Assembly: GCA_964023275.1 (NCBI GenBank)
Contig: OZ029927.1
Coordinates: 8,410,720-8,474,719 of the forward strand
Origin: Norana najaformis
Taxonomy: Eukaryota > Annelida > Clitellata > Crassiclitellata > Hormogastridae
Length of the DNA: 64,000 bases
Reading direction: 5' to 3'
A program made the translations under genes and the position numbers. The notes beneath the pieces are model-generated. The model had not been told where the DNA came from and made no database searches. It saw nothing but the letters and a program-made list of their open reading frames with translations. Shown piece after piece: positions 42,924 through 53,104 of the stretch (positions are counted from its first letter, which is position 1; each line of letters starts with the position of its first letter).

Positions 42924-43129
42924 ACAGCTGTCGATAATAACCGCGCGTAATGTTTTTCATGTTTCAAAATTGAACTTAATTTACTGTAACTGCGGTTTGG
43001 TTAAGTTATTTGTGGAGAAACATAGCGCTGGCTTTAAATTTAATAGCATGAAGTTATGGATCTGCAGCTCGGATCAGAAATTGTTGCAAAGTTTAGCGAT
43101 AAAATAGGACCCTCATCCTGTTTCTGTAT

Positions 43130-43440
43130 ATATGTATCTTGACACTGTTGCTTTCCTCTCTTCTGGGACATTTAACTTCAGACTAAAGACCGATCTTTGC
43201 GGACTGTTCGATCCTGGATCATTCTGTAGCCACAGCTGTCGTCGTAATCGCATTTGACCTGAGCAACATGCTGTCCTCTCCTGCCTGACCTCCCTCGGAT
43301 ACTGATCTGGTACCGAAATTGACCAAGTAACCTGGTTTTTGCTGAGTTGGTTCGATATAGTGTCGGTGAATAAGCTGGTCTCGAAGACGCGGCTTTTGTG
43401 TGGCGCTGAGAAATTTCTGATATTTACATTTACATTCAGG
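43130..43440 (+). mobile_element. L2-like LINE 3' end with (TTTACA)n tail
   Basis: SGTFNFRLKTDLCGLFDPGS, then GAATAAGCTGGTCTCG, CTTTTGTGTGGCGCTGAG and TTTACATTTACATT. The last part is also embedded (reversed) in every 685-bp satellite unit, so the satellite captured such an end. Confidence 0.65.
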
Positions 43441-43602
43441 CCTACAGTAGTTACATTATACAGCACAGCTTAAAAGTATATCTCCAAGCCAAAAATGCTG
43501 CAGGTAACTAGAAGAGTCACCACTGTGCGTGTCATTGTGATCGGTGTAACAGGTTGGCCACAGTAGGATTTGTGTCTGTCAACAATCATTTCAAAAGAAC
43601 TT

Positions 43603-43605
43603 CGT

Positions 43606-43636
<31 letters not shown>

Positions 43637-43725
43637 CCAACTGCGAGTTGATATTGAGCATCGTAGGATCGATGAATGCATGCATGCATGTATGTCAGTG
43701 TATGCGTGTGTATGTATACTTACAC
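43603..43725. repeat. (TG)n and ATGC/ATGT microsatellites
   Basis: A (TG)n run to about 43637 and (ATGC)n from 43676. An ACTCCGCCACTGAG remnant of the hAT-like MITE follows at 43757. Confidence 0.85.
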
Positions 43726-43915
43726 GTTTATATGTTATAATCACCCCTCCCACTAACTCCGCCACTGAGTGAGGACTCAAAAGTGTCGTCACGTGTAAGA
43801 GTTACAAATAGACGCGCCTTAATTAAGATGGGAATAAGACGTAACTTGAACTGAGTAAGACGAAACAGTAGGCCGTACGGGTATTTGGAGGAAAACTGTT
43901 AAACGCAGTTTCTAC

Positions 43916-44012
43916 CTTTAATAGTCACGGTTGGGTGACGGTTCCCCTTTAATGGTCACGGTTGAATGACAGTTTCGCGCCCTTAATGTTCACGGTTGAA
44001 TGATGGTTTTGC
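43916..44012. repeat. 33-34-bp minisatellite, three copies
   Basis: TTAATGGTCACGGTTGAATG with GACGGTTTCGCGCCC in three diverging copies. Confidence 0.75.
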
Positions 44013-44104
44013 GCTTCTTTGTCACACGATGAAACTCTTGAACATTCGAGACTTTACTCTATGAAAAGTAAGATGGATCAGCGCAAACAGTCATGAGTGA
44101 GACA

Positions 44105-44230
44105 AAGAGTGAATACGTATCGCAATCGTAATCTCAAGTTTCTTCAGAACCCCAGAAAGCCAGGTCGCGGGAACCAGCGTATTTGCAGGAGCTCAGTCAA
44201 AACGAAATTGGCGAGGCAGAGGTGGCGAGG
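44105..44230 (-). mobile_element. (ATTACG)-family LINE 3' end
   Basis: ATCGCAATCGTAATC, then GGTCGCGGGAACCAGC and AGCTCAGTCAAAACG in reverse orientation. Confidence 0.6.
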
Positions 44231-44344
44231 ATTGGACAGACACGGCATGATACGAAAGTACAAGCTTTGGAGCAAAGGTAAAACCAGTAAACTGCTGGAA
44301 CATCTATTTCTTAGGAGTTTTCATTGGCATCTAACATCTCCGAA

Positions 44345-44480
44345 ATTTATGTATGTGTGTATGTGTGTGTGCATGTATGTGTCTATGTATGTATGTGTGT
44401 ATGTATGTATGTGTGTATGTATGCGTGCATGTGTATGTATGTATATATGCATGTATGTGTATATGTATGCATGTTTGTAG
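44345..44480. repeat. ATGT microsatellite
   Basis: Interrupted GTATGTGTG and ATGCATGT repeats. Confidence 0.9.
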
Positions 44481-44699
44481 AGACTTATTATTGCGCCATT
44501 TATGTAACTGAGAAAAGCAAGAACAAAGGTTTCTCAGTAAGCAAGACAATGTTCAGTCCGCTTATCGTAAACATGATTCAACCGAGACTTCTCTCGATGG
44601 CCCACTTAAGAACATAACAACACATTTCATTCAGTGGAACCTGATGTAACATCTCTTCTTTTACCTCTTGATTTTTTTTGTCAAATTGCACACATACAC

Positions 44700-44940
44700 A
44701 GTACAATGTTGAAGTAATATGTTGATGATACTCCACTCTGCGTTGCTCTATCTGTTAAAGATCCCTCAGCTAAAACTGAACTCGAACACTGTTTGTCCTC
44801 TCTTCGCATTTGGTTCTGCTTTAATGATCTTGCAGTCAACCCAGATATGTCAGAAGCAATTCTTTTTGCAATCCACCAGCTTTTGCTGTCTTCCTCTTCA
44901 CATTCATCTATTGACTTTGCAGGAATCAAAATCATATTAT
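44700..44940 (+). mobile_element. LINE reverse-transcriptase fragment
   Basis: YYVDDTPLCVAL (altered YADD box), then FNDLAVNPDMSEAILFA. Open over 80 codons, with no other part of the element. Confidence 0.72.
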
Positions 44941-45095
44941 AAATGCAGAATAATAATGATTATTATTCTGCATTTATGAAGCGCCACTATCACGCGACTA
45001 AGCCTCAATCGATGGCGCTGAACAATTGTGAGTGAAGGCTACTAGCCGAACGCTCTAACCAATTGGTTACCGTGTTACACAATTTACTAGTTATG
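44941..45095 (-). mobile_element. SINE with LINE-like 3' end; perfect palindrome at its tail
   Basis: 44941-44975 is AAATGCAGAATAATAAT-G and its exact reverse complement. Then AAGCGCCACTATC, CTCAATCGATGGCGC, AACAATTGTGAGTGAAGG and, at the far end, CGAACGCTCTAACCAATTGG (reversed A-box region). It is related to the SINE at 51640-51835 but has lost the B box. Confidence 0.62.
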
Positions 45096-45154
45096 ACTTC
45101 ACATTGTTGTCCACTTACAGGTATTTTTTTCTACTGCATCATGTCAATTAATCA

Positions 45155-45465
45155 CATCATAATCGTAATCGTAATTGTAATCTCGAGATTTCTACAGCGC
45201 CCAAGGTAAGCTAAGTCGCGGGAACCAGCTTATTCACAGGCGCTCAGTCAAAACAAAATCGCTAGGCAAAATGGTTCGGTTCCAGGTCAAGATCCAGGAG
45301 TCAGGCAGTCAGATGGCTACGGTGGATGGTATTTGAAATTGAAGCCTGAAGAGAGACAAGGAGAAGAGGAAGAATCAGGATAAGATTCTGGAAAAGAAAT
45401 GTTTTCAGTCTTGAGTGAAAGACCAGCGCAGAAACTGAAAGAGGTGATAACTGAAAGTGGTGAAG
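45155..45465 (-). mobile_element. (ATTACG)-family LINE 3' end, best preserved reverse copy
   Basis: AATCGTAATCGTAATTG tail, ATTTCTACAGCGCCC, GCGGGAACCAGCTTATTC, GGCGCTCAGTCAAAAC, then purine-rich text that reads in reverse as the LINE C-terminus. Confidence 0.7.
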
Positions 45466-45549
45466 TGCATTTCAGGCATTTCTAACTGATGACATTGTGC
45501 ACTTGTTGGTTCTAGATTAGACTATACAAATGCTGGTCTCTTTTGCACA

Positions 45550-45775
45550 CTAGTTTCTTTCAATGTATGTTTTCTTAGCTTCACAAACTGGCTGCTTTTC
45601 ATGTAATTTTTCTTTTTCCTGCACAATGTTTTCTTTTCATGTATGTTTTCTTATCTTGCACAATGGTTTCATCTCATACATGTTTTCATATTTTCTCATG
45701 TTGGTTTCATTTCTGATATGTTTCCTTATTTTTGCTGAGTGCCTTCTTTTCATGTATGTTTTCTTATTTTGTTAG
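45550..45775. repeat. imperfect minisatellite (TTTCATGTATGTTTTCTTAT)
   Basis: About five diverged copies with CTTGCACAATGG joints. Period about 45 bp and irregular. Confidence 0.6.
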
Positions 45776-45876
45776 TGGCTAAACAGTGGCTTGTGCACTT
45801 GTTTGTTCTAGACTGCAGTGTTCTGCAGTATATCCTCATTTAATCTAAAAAGCACCACGTGGTTCAAAACGTTTTT

Positions 45877-46032
45877 CAGAGGAGTAGCCATAGATTGATT
45901 GTGCAGGTTGTGCAAAGCACAAGGGCCCACAAGGACAGGGGCCGCATGGGCCCCCAGTTGCTCAGTTACTTAAAGCAAAATAGCCAAAGTTCAGTTTGCA
46001 CAAGGGCCCTCGGAAGACTAGCTGCGCCACTG
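45877..46032. mobile_element. MITE-like insert in a LINE fragment
   Basis: CAGAGGAGTAGCCATAG at the left and, reversed, CAGTGGCGCAGCTAGTC at the right look like hAT-type ends. Inside are mirrored CAAGGGCCC words. No clear 8-bp duplication. Confidence 0.4.
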
Positions 46033-46320
46033 CTCTTTCGCTTTGGTTTTTACATGTTACTTCTTCAAAATCAAATACAAATATCTTTCGTCAGCTTCAC
46101 TGGCTTCCTACTGAATGTCGCATTACATTCTTGACCTCGAAGCTTACTGTTTCAGTTGGCTTATCCACCATAGGCTGCCTTAGTGGCTCTGTCTTAGTAG
46201 ACTGACCTTCTGGACGTTGACATGATTGCGGCTTGGATTTGTTGCGCCATCGGTTGATGCCTTGTGCAGTAGACACCGGCGCGATAGAAGTCACTAATTA
46301 CGTTTTATTATTAAATTGAA
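46033..46320 (+). mobile_element. L2-like LINE 3' end
   Basis: FQLAYPP codons, TGCCTTAGTGGCTCTG, CATCGGTTGATGCC, CAGTAGACACCGGCGC and an AATTACG / (TTATTA) end, as in 8400-8590. Confidence 0.7.
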
Positions 46321-46336
46321 GTTCAAGTATATATTT

Positions 46337-46504
46337 TTTTCTGTCTACGGAATCTACCTTTATAGCGCTGCTTAAAACATCAAAAGACAACTGTGACCTT
46401 TTGCATAAAAACTGATGATTTTTTCTGTCTACGGAATCTACCTTTATAGCGCTGCTTAAAACATCAAAAGACAACTGTGACCTTTTGCATAAAAACCGAT
46501 GTGA
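46337..46504. repeat. 84-bp tandem duplication, nearly identical
   Basis: CTGTCTACGGAATCTACC at 46341 and again at 46425. The two copies differ by only a few bases, so the event is recent. No known domain in either strand. Confidence 0.88.
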
Positions 46505-46889
46505 ACAGTCTTCCTCCAAAAACATGTAAGGCCTACTTTTGCCTCTAACTCAGATCAAGTTATGTTATCCTCATATCTTAAGGCTCGCCTATATGTAACT
46601 TGCATTCTTGTTGATTGCAACTTGCAATCATGTAGCAATACCACAAAAACCGTGAGGTATTTCGAGGCGAGTTGGGGAAATGGGGCGTTTGTAGCAGTCT
46701 ATTGTAACAGTTTGTAACCCCTATTGGGTCTTTTAAGTAGTCTTTTAAAATTAGTTTCGGAGAATATATAAAGATTTTCTTGTAGACTGTCGACATTTTT
46801 AGAATAAAAGTCTGAATTTGTACCGTAGGCCTACATAGCAATGGCGCAATGCAGATAGGGGCGTAGTACGAGAGATCCAATCTAATCTA

Positions 46890-47235
46890 AGGCCTTATGT
46901 AACGCTGTTATCACAATGCCAAAGGCACTAATCGATGGTCGCTTCAAGTTAAATCGTAATCCAGTCATAATCCATAGAAGAAGCCAGGTCGAATTCCGAT
47001 AGGTCAGAGAAACCGGAAGCCAGGCTACGGTGGGTAAGCAAGTTGAAAGAGATGCGTCTTTAGTTTAGACCTGAATGACATCAATGAATTGACAGATCGA
47101 ACTGAACTGGGCAGTGAATTCCAAAGCTTTGGACCAACTATACCGAGAAAGCCCGAGAGCCCAACATTGGGTACTCGGCCATAGCAGGAGTCAGTGTCCT
47201 TTGATCGAGTGCAATTGATCAATGCTGATGAAGGC
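46890..47235 (-). mobile_element. L2-like LINE C-terminal end
   Basis: GIVGPKLWNSLPSSVRSVNS, MSFRSKLKTHLFQLAYPP, followed by a 3' end with GGCACTAATCGATGG. Open over 65 codons. Confidence 0.75.
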
Positions 47236-47239
47236 GTAG

Positions 47240-47580
47240 TCCTAGCGCGTAGTTGTCATCAGAGTTCCCTTCTGGAACCTCTATTCTATATTCTCTATAT
47301 CCTATGCACTGTTGATATTCCCTCGCTCTTTTTGTAGGGTCGGGAGCAGAGGGGACTCTGATGGATCTCCTGCAAGACAGAAAACCAGCGTTTTCCAGCT
47401 GATGAGGCCAGAATATGGGACAGAAGAAGAGCCGAGTCTCAAACGCATCTTAGAAATGTTGATCAAGAACAGGCTTTAGATGGACACGATAAACAAAATC
47501 CGACGATGATTCATTCGTGAAGCTATCGAGTTGGATGAGTTGGAAGTCATGAGAGAAATGAGAAAGGTGTGTAATAAGGA
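47240..47580. other. no recognised feature
   Basis: Mixed sequence without a supported frame. Confidence 0.4.
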
Positions 47581-47584
47581 ATTC

Positions 47585-47920
47585 ATTTTGCATTAATTCA
47601 GCTTTTCATTTATTCAACTTTTAATTGATTCAGTATATAATTTTCATTCATTCAGTTTTCCATTCCTTAAGTTATCCATTAATTCAGTTTTCTATTCCTT
47701 AAGTTTTCCACTTATTCAGTTTTCTATTCCTTAAGTTTTCCATCTGTTTTCCATTCATTTAGTTTTCCATTCATTCAGTTTTCAATTCATTCAGTTTTCT
47801 ATACCTTAAGTTTTCCATTCATTCAGTTTTCTATTCCTTCAGTTTTCCATTTATTCAGTTGTTTATCCCATACGTTTTTCATCTGTTTTCCAATTATTCT
47901 GTTTCAATTCCTCCAGTTTA
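47585..47920. repeat. minisatellite (ATTCATTCAGTTTTCC)
   Basis: About 20 imperfect copies alternate CATTCATTCAGTTTTC with TATTCCTTAAGTTTTC. Strong T bias on the plus strand. Confidence 0.85.
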
Positions 47921-48064
47921 CCTCGGACGGAAGATAGGAAGTCTGGCCTCTGGACAACGTTTCTTATGAGTCACTATGAATACGCGTAAAGCAATGCGTA
48001 CGATCTTTACCTTTAACTTGTTACATGTCTCCACATAAGCCTCCATAATATATCAGCGCCACTG

Positions 48065-48200
48065 TGAGGCACGATGGTCTATCGGCAACGCATTTGGTCA
48101 AAGATCATGCGGTTGTGAGTTCGACTCCGTGTAATGACCTGGGGCAAGTTGTTTGCGCACATTGTGCCTCTGTCACCCAGTAGTATAATTCGGTATTACA
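48065..48200 (+). mobile_element. tRNA-derived SINE
   Basis: GGCACGATGGTCTATCGGC and B box GAGTTCGACTC (48117-48127), then GACCTGGGGCAAGTTG, the same body motif as the SINE at 37978. Confidence 0.65.
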
Positions 48201-48289
48201 TCTATTTAGGCCTAATATGTTTCATACAGGTCTCTAAACTGTTTTAGAAACGCACGTAGAGACTTTGGAAGAACATCCGCTTCCTGCCA

Positions 48290-48490
48290 GAGAGACTTCC
48301 TATATTCGAACGTCGTATCTTTCTGTCTGCTCTCCTCCTACTTCGGATCGGAGAAGCTTCCTATTCGAGCGTCGTATCCTTCTGTCTGCTCTCCTCCTAC
48401 TTCGGATCGGAGAAGCTTCCTATTCGAGCGTCGTATCCTTCTGTCTGCTCTCCTCCTACTTCGGATCAGAGAAGCTTCCTATTCGAGAGT
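48290..48490. repeat. 59-bp minisatellite, three copies
   Basis: CGTCGTATCCTTCTGTCTGC starts at 48311, 48370 and 48429. A 96-codon frame runs through it but shifts register each unit, so it is not a repeat protein. Confidence 0.85.
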
Positions 48491-48664
48491 CACACGTTCG
48501 ACGTCTTGGAGGCCATGCATCGTTTCTGTCTGTCTGCTCTCCACATAACTTCTGATCGTCCTCGGTATCCAGTTGCTGAAGAAAGGCATCTCCTCCTTGA
48601 AGAAGTACAGCCGGCGACGTCATCGATGTCCGTGAACTGTCCAAAGATTTGAATTGGTCTTCAA

Positions 48665-48830
48665 ACCCATCAATGATGCGGTAGCGCGCTGGGTCTGTAA
48701 TCCAACGGTTGTGGGTTCGAACCTGCTAAGGGAACTCTGTGTAACAAACTTAGACAAGTTGCTTGCACACACTTGTCTCGCGCCTGGGGATCAGATTTAC
48801 TGATCTTGAGCGCATAATCATTTCATGAAG
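48665..48830 (+). mobile_element. tRNA-derived SINE
   Basis: GCGGTAGCGCGCTGGG and B box GGGTTCGAACC (48713-48723), then AACTTAGACAAGTTGCTTGC and GCGCCTGGGGATCAG. Confidence 0.72.
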
Positions 48831-48834
48831 TAGA

Positions 48835-49170
48835 TTGGTTCATGACGTGTCCCGTTTATCCACCTTCTCTTTCTCTGGTCATACATAAGACTAGAGCTGT
48901 TCCTGGTGAATGGGCTTTTTCGGTTGTTGGACCTAAGTTATGGAACTGTATCTATGTGTCTGTTCATTTTTGCTCAGTCGCTTCTCTCATTTCGTGCTCG
49001 ACTTAAAACTTGCCTTTTTCAGATTGTTTATCCACCGTAGGCTGCCTCTTTGTCTTAGTGGACTGACCTTCTTGATATTATTAGCCTGATTGTGAGGATT
49101 GGCTTTGATGCGCCAGCGGTTGATGCCTTGTGCATTAGACACCGGCGCATTAGAAGTTAATTATTATTAT
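48835..49170 (+). mobile_element. L2-like LINE 3' end
   Basis: Worn FSVVGPKLWN codons, FQIVYPP, CTTAGTGGACTGACC, GCGCCAGCGGTTGATGCC, CATTAGACACCGGCGC and (TTA)n. Confidence 0.72.
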
Positions 49171-49640
49171 AGTATTACTACACGCAATTGTGCGGGCGCC
49201 CAAGAAAGCAAAAAGCTATCACAGTCGTCTAAGAAACCAAGGAAAATGCCTTCGTGTATACAATTAGAAGTATTTATTGTTTGTGCTTATAAGTAGAATG
49301 CAGAAGTATTTATTGTTTTTCTTACGCCTCGCTAACGTCTCGAATAGAGTTTTCCACCACTGCCTATAGCGCCTACCGTTTTTAACCCTAACCGTATGTC
49401 TAAAGGGTTCGGGTTACTTGACAAAATTCATTTTAGGTTTAGGTAGCATGTTCAAAAAGTATGATGCAATGCTATATAAGTAATGTTAATTAACGTAATG
49501 TAATGTTACTCTTAAGAAGCTTACGTCTGCGAATAGTTGATCACAAGGTTGAGATTATACAGCGCCCAACGAAAGCTAAGTCACGGGAATCCGCTTATTC
49601 ACAACTACGGGAATGAGTCTAATTATTTAAACCTAAATTA
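49170..49640. other. no gene; small (ATTACG)-family fragment at 49545-49615
   Basis: GATTATACAGCGCCC and AAGTCACGGGAATCCGC match the LINE 3' end in reverse. The rest is unremarkable. Confidence 0.45.
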
Positions 49641-49797
49641 AAGACACTTTCAGGCTTATTTATTTTTATTTACATATCTTTACATATTTATTTATATATT
49701 TAGATTATTTTATTTCTTTATTTTTTTATACATTTATTTCTATAATTAAATATTTATTTTTATATTTAAATATTTTTTATTTATATATTTATTTCCT
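49640..49797. repeat. TTTA/TATTTA-rich low-complexity tract
   Basis: Runs of TATTTATTT on the plus strand that lead into the AGGCCT array. Confidence 0.85.
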
Positions 49798-50298
49798 AGG
49801 CATTAAGGCCTAAAATATTATATATATTTCTTAGGCCTGCTAGGCTTACTAAAAAGCCCTATTTAGGCCTAAAATTTTCTAGGCCTAAAAAGGCCTACTA
49901 AATTTCCTAGGCCTAAAGGCCTATTTAGGCCTATTTAGGCCTAAAGGCCTACTAAATTCAAAAAGTTAAAATTTTCCTAGGCCTATTTAGGCCTAAAAAA
50001 GGCCTACTAAATTCAAAAAACTAAAAATTTCCTAGGCCTATTTAGGCCTAAAGGCCTACTAAATTTCCTAGGCCTAAAGGCTACTAAATTCAAAAAATAA
50101 AAATTTCCTAGGCCTATAGGCCTACTAAAATTTTAAAAAATATAAATTTCTTAGGCCTATTTAGGCCTAAAAGGCCTACAAAATTTCCTAGGCCTTAAAG
50201 GCCTATCACAAAAATTTTAAAAATTTCCTAGGCCCAAAGGCCTATTTAGGCAAGGCCTACGAAATTTCCTAGGCCTAAAGGCATATTTAGGCCTATAA
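49797..50298. repeat. array of AGGCCT palindromes (28 copies in 500 bp)
   Basis: Units such as CCTAGGCCTATTTAGGCC and AAAGGCCTACTAAATTTCC repeat with irregular spacing. I count 28 AGGCCT hexamers, each a StuI site. Many are nested in TAGGCCTA, so each unit can fold on itself. Confidence 0.9.
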
Positions 50299-50680
50299 AG
50301 CACAAAAATGGGGAAAAGGTAATAAGAAAGATAAGAAAGGCAAGGATGTAGAAAGAGGAGAAAGAGGAGAAAGAGACAAGGAGAAAAAAGCTAATAAGAA
50401 AGGTGCAGATGTACAAAGACAAGGTGCAGATGTAGAAAGACAAGAAATATAAGGAGAAAAGCTAATAAGTAAAGAAAATAAATACAAATACCTAACAAGG
50501 AGAAAAAAGCTAATAAGAAAGTTAAACATTTAGAAATACAAGTTAAACATGTAGAAAAAAGCTAATAAACAAGATCGCTAATAAAGAAAGGTGCAGATGC
50601 AGAAATACAAGGAGATAAAAGGAAAAATGAGAGAGAAGAAAAACGAAAGAAATAGACCTAAGCAGACATATAAAAATTGG
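50298..50680. repeat. purine-rich imperfect tandem repeat
   Basis: GAGAAAAAAGCTAATAAG and GGTGCAGATGTAGAAAGAC words recur. The plus strand is almost free of C. Minus-strand frames here (Phe/Leu/Ser-rich) are composition artefacts. Confidence 0.75.
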
Positions 50681-50879
50681 CAAAAAATTAGAGTGTTCAA
50701 TGTCCCATTATTTACAACTGAAGATCATGAACGGGCCTTCAACTCTTTCACTGCTTTTCCCTAAACATTTCTCTAATGCATCTTGGTTCATTTCCTTTTA
50801 CTCTCTGCTTAGACAGAAAAACACACGAAGACAGACGAGTTAATTAATATTGAGCTAAAACGGACCATTGTAATTGTAA

Positions 50880-51590
50880 TTGGAGATTTATAAAGCGCCT
50901 CTTCGAGGATAAACTCAACAGAGGTGCTTCCGACCCGAAAAGGTAAAATCACTGTTGAACAGTACAGTCTTCAGGCGCCTGCGGAACACCGAGAGGGGGA
51001 GAGAAAGGAGCTCAAGTCGCAATTCTCGACGGAGACGATTCCAGCAAGTGGGACCAACGTAGACAAAGCTTATGGACTGGGCTGCAGCGGTACGCATGCG
51101 AGGTATAAACAGGAGATCTTGAGTGGCCGAGCGAAGGTTGCTACGGCCCGGCAACGAGGAGACCAAAGTGCAGAAGTCAATGAGGTAAAGGGGAGCAGAG
51201 CCAAGAACACAATTGCGCATGAGGGAGAGAATCTTAAAGTGGACACGCTGCTGGACGGGGAGCCAGTGAAGATTGTCACGAATATAACACGAGATGTGGC
51301 CATACTTTGAAATGCCTCCTATGAGACGAGCAGCAGAGTTGAGCACAGACTGTAGCTTAGCAGTGCTGGCAAGCGATAGGCCGGTAAAGATGGCGTTCCC
51401 AGAGTCAACCCTGGTGCAAATGAGGGCATGGACTAGCGTGGAGATAGCGTGAAAGGAAAGAGTACGGCGAATGGTACGGAGCTGACCAAGATGATAACAA
51501 CAAGAGCGAGAGACGTTGTTAACATGACCATAAATATTAGTCATTAGGCCTGCTGCGCTCGAAGGCCGTTTCAAGTCACACATGCAGCAA
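50880..51590 (-). mobile_element. LINE C-terminal fragment, 222 open codons
   Basis: NNVSRSCCYHLGQLRTIRRT, FHAISTLVHALICTRVD, KLQSVLNSAARLIGG, NLHWLPVQQRVHFK, YVGPTCWNRLRRELR and FRRRLKTVLFNSDF: the whole region from after the RT core to the stop. It ends with GCGCCTCTTCGAGG and an ATTACAATTACAA-type tail. One of the less decayed fragments here. Confidence 0.82.
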
Positions 51591-51639
51591 TCTGAAATGC
51601 TTCCCTGTTATACCAGCCTTAGTAGAGTAATAGCAGTAA

Positions 51640-51835
51640 CAGTATTATTGTGCATTTATTAAGCGCCATTATCTAATGACTAAGCATCAATCGATGGTGC
51701 TAGGCAATTGTGAGTGAAAGGCTTGCCAAGTGAGGCTAGGGACCACAGGAACCGTCTCAGGTGAGGCTCGAACCCGTAGTCTGAGGTTACAAGCCAAGCG
51801 CTTTAACCAACAGACTACCGTGACCTACAGTGGAA
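51640..51835 (-). mobile_element. tRNA-derived SINE with L2-like 3' end
   Basis: Reverse strand: GGTCACGGTAGTCTGTTGG (A-box region), B box GGGTTCGAGCC (51765-51775), a body with CTCACTTGGCAAGCC, then the L2-like tail CACCATCGATTGATGC, CATTAGATAATGGCGC and (TAA). It is the clearest case of a SINE borrowing the 3' end of the LINE at 5.9-8.6 kb. Confidence 0.82.
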
Positions 51836-52195
51836 GTACTGTGTAGTAGTGGTGAGGGTAGCGGTAATTGTGGCTCTAGTAACCCACTTTTCACATCCAT
51901 TCCCCGTCCCCCTCGAGGGGGGTGCTCGGACCTCGTTAACCGACAAATGTAGTCCGATCTGGCGTGCTTTTCCCGTCGTTGATCCTTCAGTCGTTTTCTC
52001 GAAGTGCTTGGCCAGTTCTTCCGCATACAGTCGACGACGATAGGGTATCAGTGTTGCGTTTGATGCGCGTCCTTTAAGGCATTCCATCTGCCGCTAAATG
52101 AAAAACAAACGACGAGATATAATAGAGCCCCACATCAGATGCTAAACTATAGTAGGAGTTTCTCCTCAAACAGGAGCCAGTTTCCGTGGTTATTT
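51835..52195. other. no recognised feature
   Basis: Short overlapping frames in several registers, none with a domain. Confidence 0.4.
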
Positions 52196-52690
52196 ATTTA
52201 TTTGTTTATACGGAACACTTATATAGCGCCCCTTCAAGAAAACTACTCAGAAGCGCTCCCAAACCAACCTCGGCGAAAGAGAACAGTCTTAAGAGAAGAA
52301 TAGAAGATAGAAGTAAAATCCCGGGGCAGAAGACGTAGAGTAACAGGAAGTCCATTCCAGAAGGTTGGGCCAGCAACAGAGAAAGCACGACGCTGCATGG
52401 TCGAGCTGCGAGAGCGAGGCACTAATAGATTACCACTAGCAGCGGAGCGAAGGGAAGCACGTCCCAAATTGGACCGGACAGGTAGGCAAAGCTCCCTCAA
52501 GTAAGAGGGGGCAATACCCAACAAGGAGTTCCAAACAAAGACGATAACCCTATCGTGGATGCGATGACTCATAGGAAGCCAGTGCAACTCATCCAGCATG
52601 CATGAAATCAGAGACATGACCAAACCTAGAGATGCCACCAATAAGCCGTGCAGTCGCCCGCAACACACGCTCCAGTTACAAAAGCCGTTA
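52195..52690 (-). mobile_element. L2-like LINE C-terminal fragment
   Basis: RATARLIGGISRFGHV in one frame, then ELHWLPMSHRIHDRVIVF, SYLRELCLPVRSNLG, RRAFSVAGPTFWNGLPVTLR and FYSSLKTVLFRRGW in the next. It ends with TATATAGCGCC-like text and TTTATTTATTT. Confidence 0.8.
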
Positions 52691-53100
52691 GGCCACTTAG
52701 TGGTATTTATTTGCACTTGCAAAAGACAAAAAACGGTGACAGATAGAAAGAAATAAGCAGACAGGAAAGCTACATAAAAGCGACGAATGAATGACGACAG
52801 CCACCGTTGGTAAGATGTAATAACTTGGGGAAGTATAATTCCTGGTCTCATTAACAGATGGCAGCTCTGACCTCTTCGTCCCGGGGAATAAACAGCTTCG
52901 TCAGCGCAGTCGTGCGTCACTTCCTTCTTGAACTGAAACGCCTGTTTAACACCACAACACAACCAATTCATTTAACAATGGTTGCTTTAAATGCCAACCA
53001 CAACAATTTGTATAGGCCTCTAAGTTTGTATCTGGCCATTTATCTCAAAAACCCTATCAAAGGCCATTGAACCTGTCGATTCTATATCGCAAGGAAGTAC
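52690..53100. other. no recognised feature
   Basis: The open minus frame continues from the LINE into this stretch without LINE-like motifs, so the boundary near 52690 is probably an insertion or truncation point. Confidence 0.4.
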
Positions 53101-53104
53101 CCTT

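Larger units (their letters stand above)
35900..42925 (+). repeat. tandem satellite, units of about 685 bp (left arm)
   Basis: The landmark GCTAGGTGGCAGCACAG recurs near 35927, 37127, 37188, 38273, 38953, 40105, 40831, 41518 and 42352. Clean neighbours are 676-730 bp apart. Each unit holds TTAGATCAAATCGCGCGC, ACACGAATCCC, CACGTGTTGACCACTCC, a TCTGTCTG microsatellite, GGGTCGGATTAGGCAG, ATGCAGGTGCGAATAG, GTAAATGTAAACCTCCG, CAGCGCCACACAAAAGCC and TGGACGAATCCCAA. No coding frame persists across units. SINEs, a hAT-like MITE, microsatellites and other retroposon ends break the array. The same unit occurs inverted at 61.35-64 kb. Confidence 0.88.

Noticed and set aside
46578..46880. 100-codon minus-strand frame
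   Set aside because: No motif, no start context, average composition; not above chance.
48665..48740. tRNA gene candidate with good B box
   Set aside because: No acceptor-stem pairing, and it continues into a SINE body shared with other copies.
50246..50529. Hydrophobic Phe/Leu/Ser frames resembling membrane proteins
   Set aside because: Reverse reading of a purine-rich tandem repeat.
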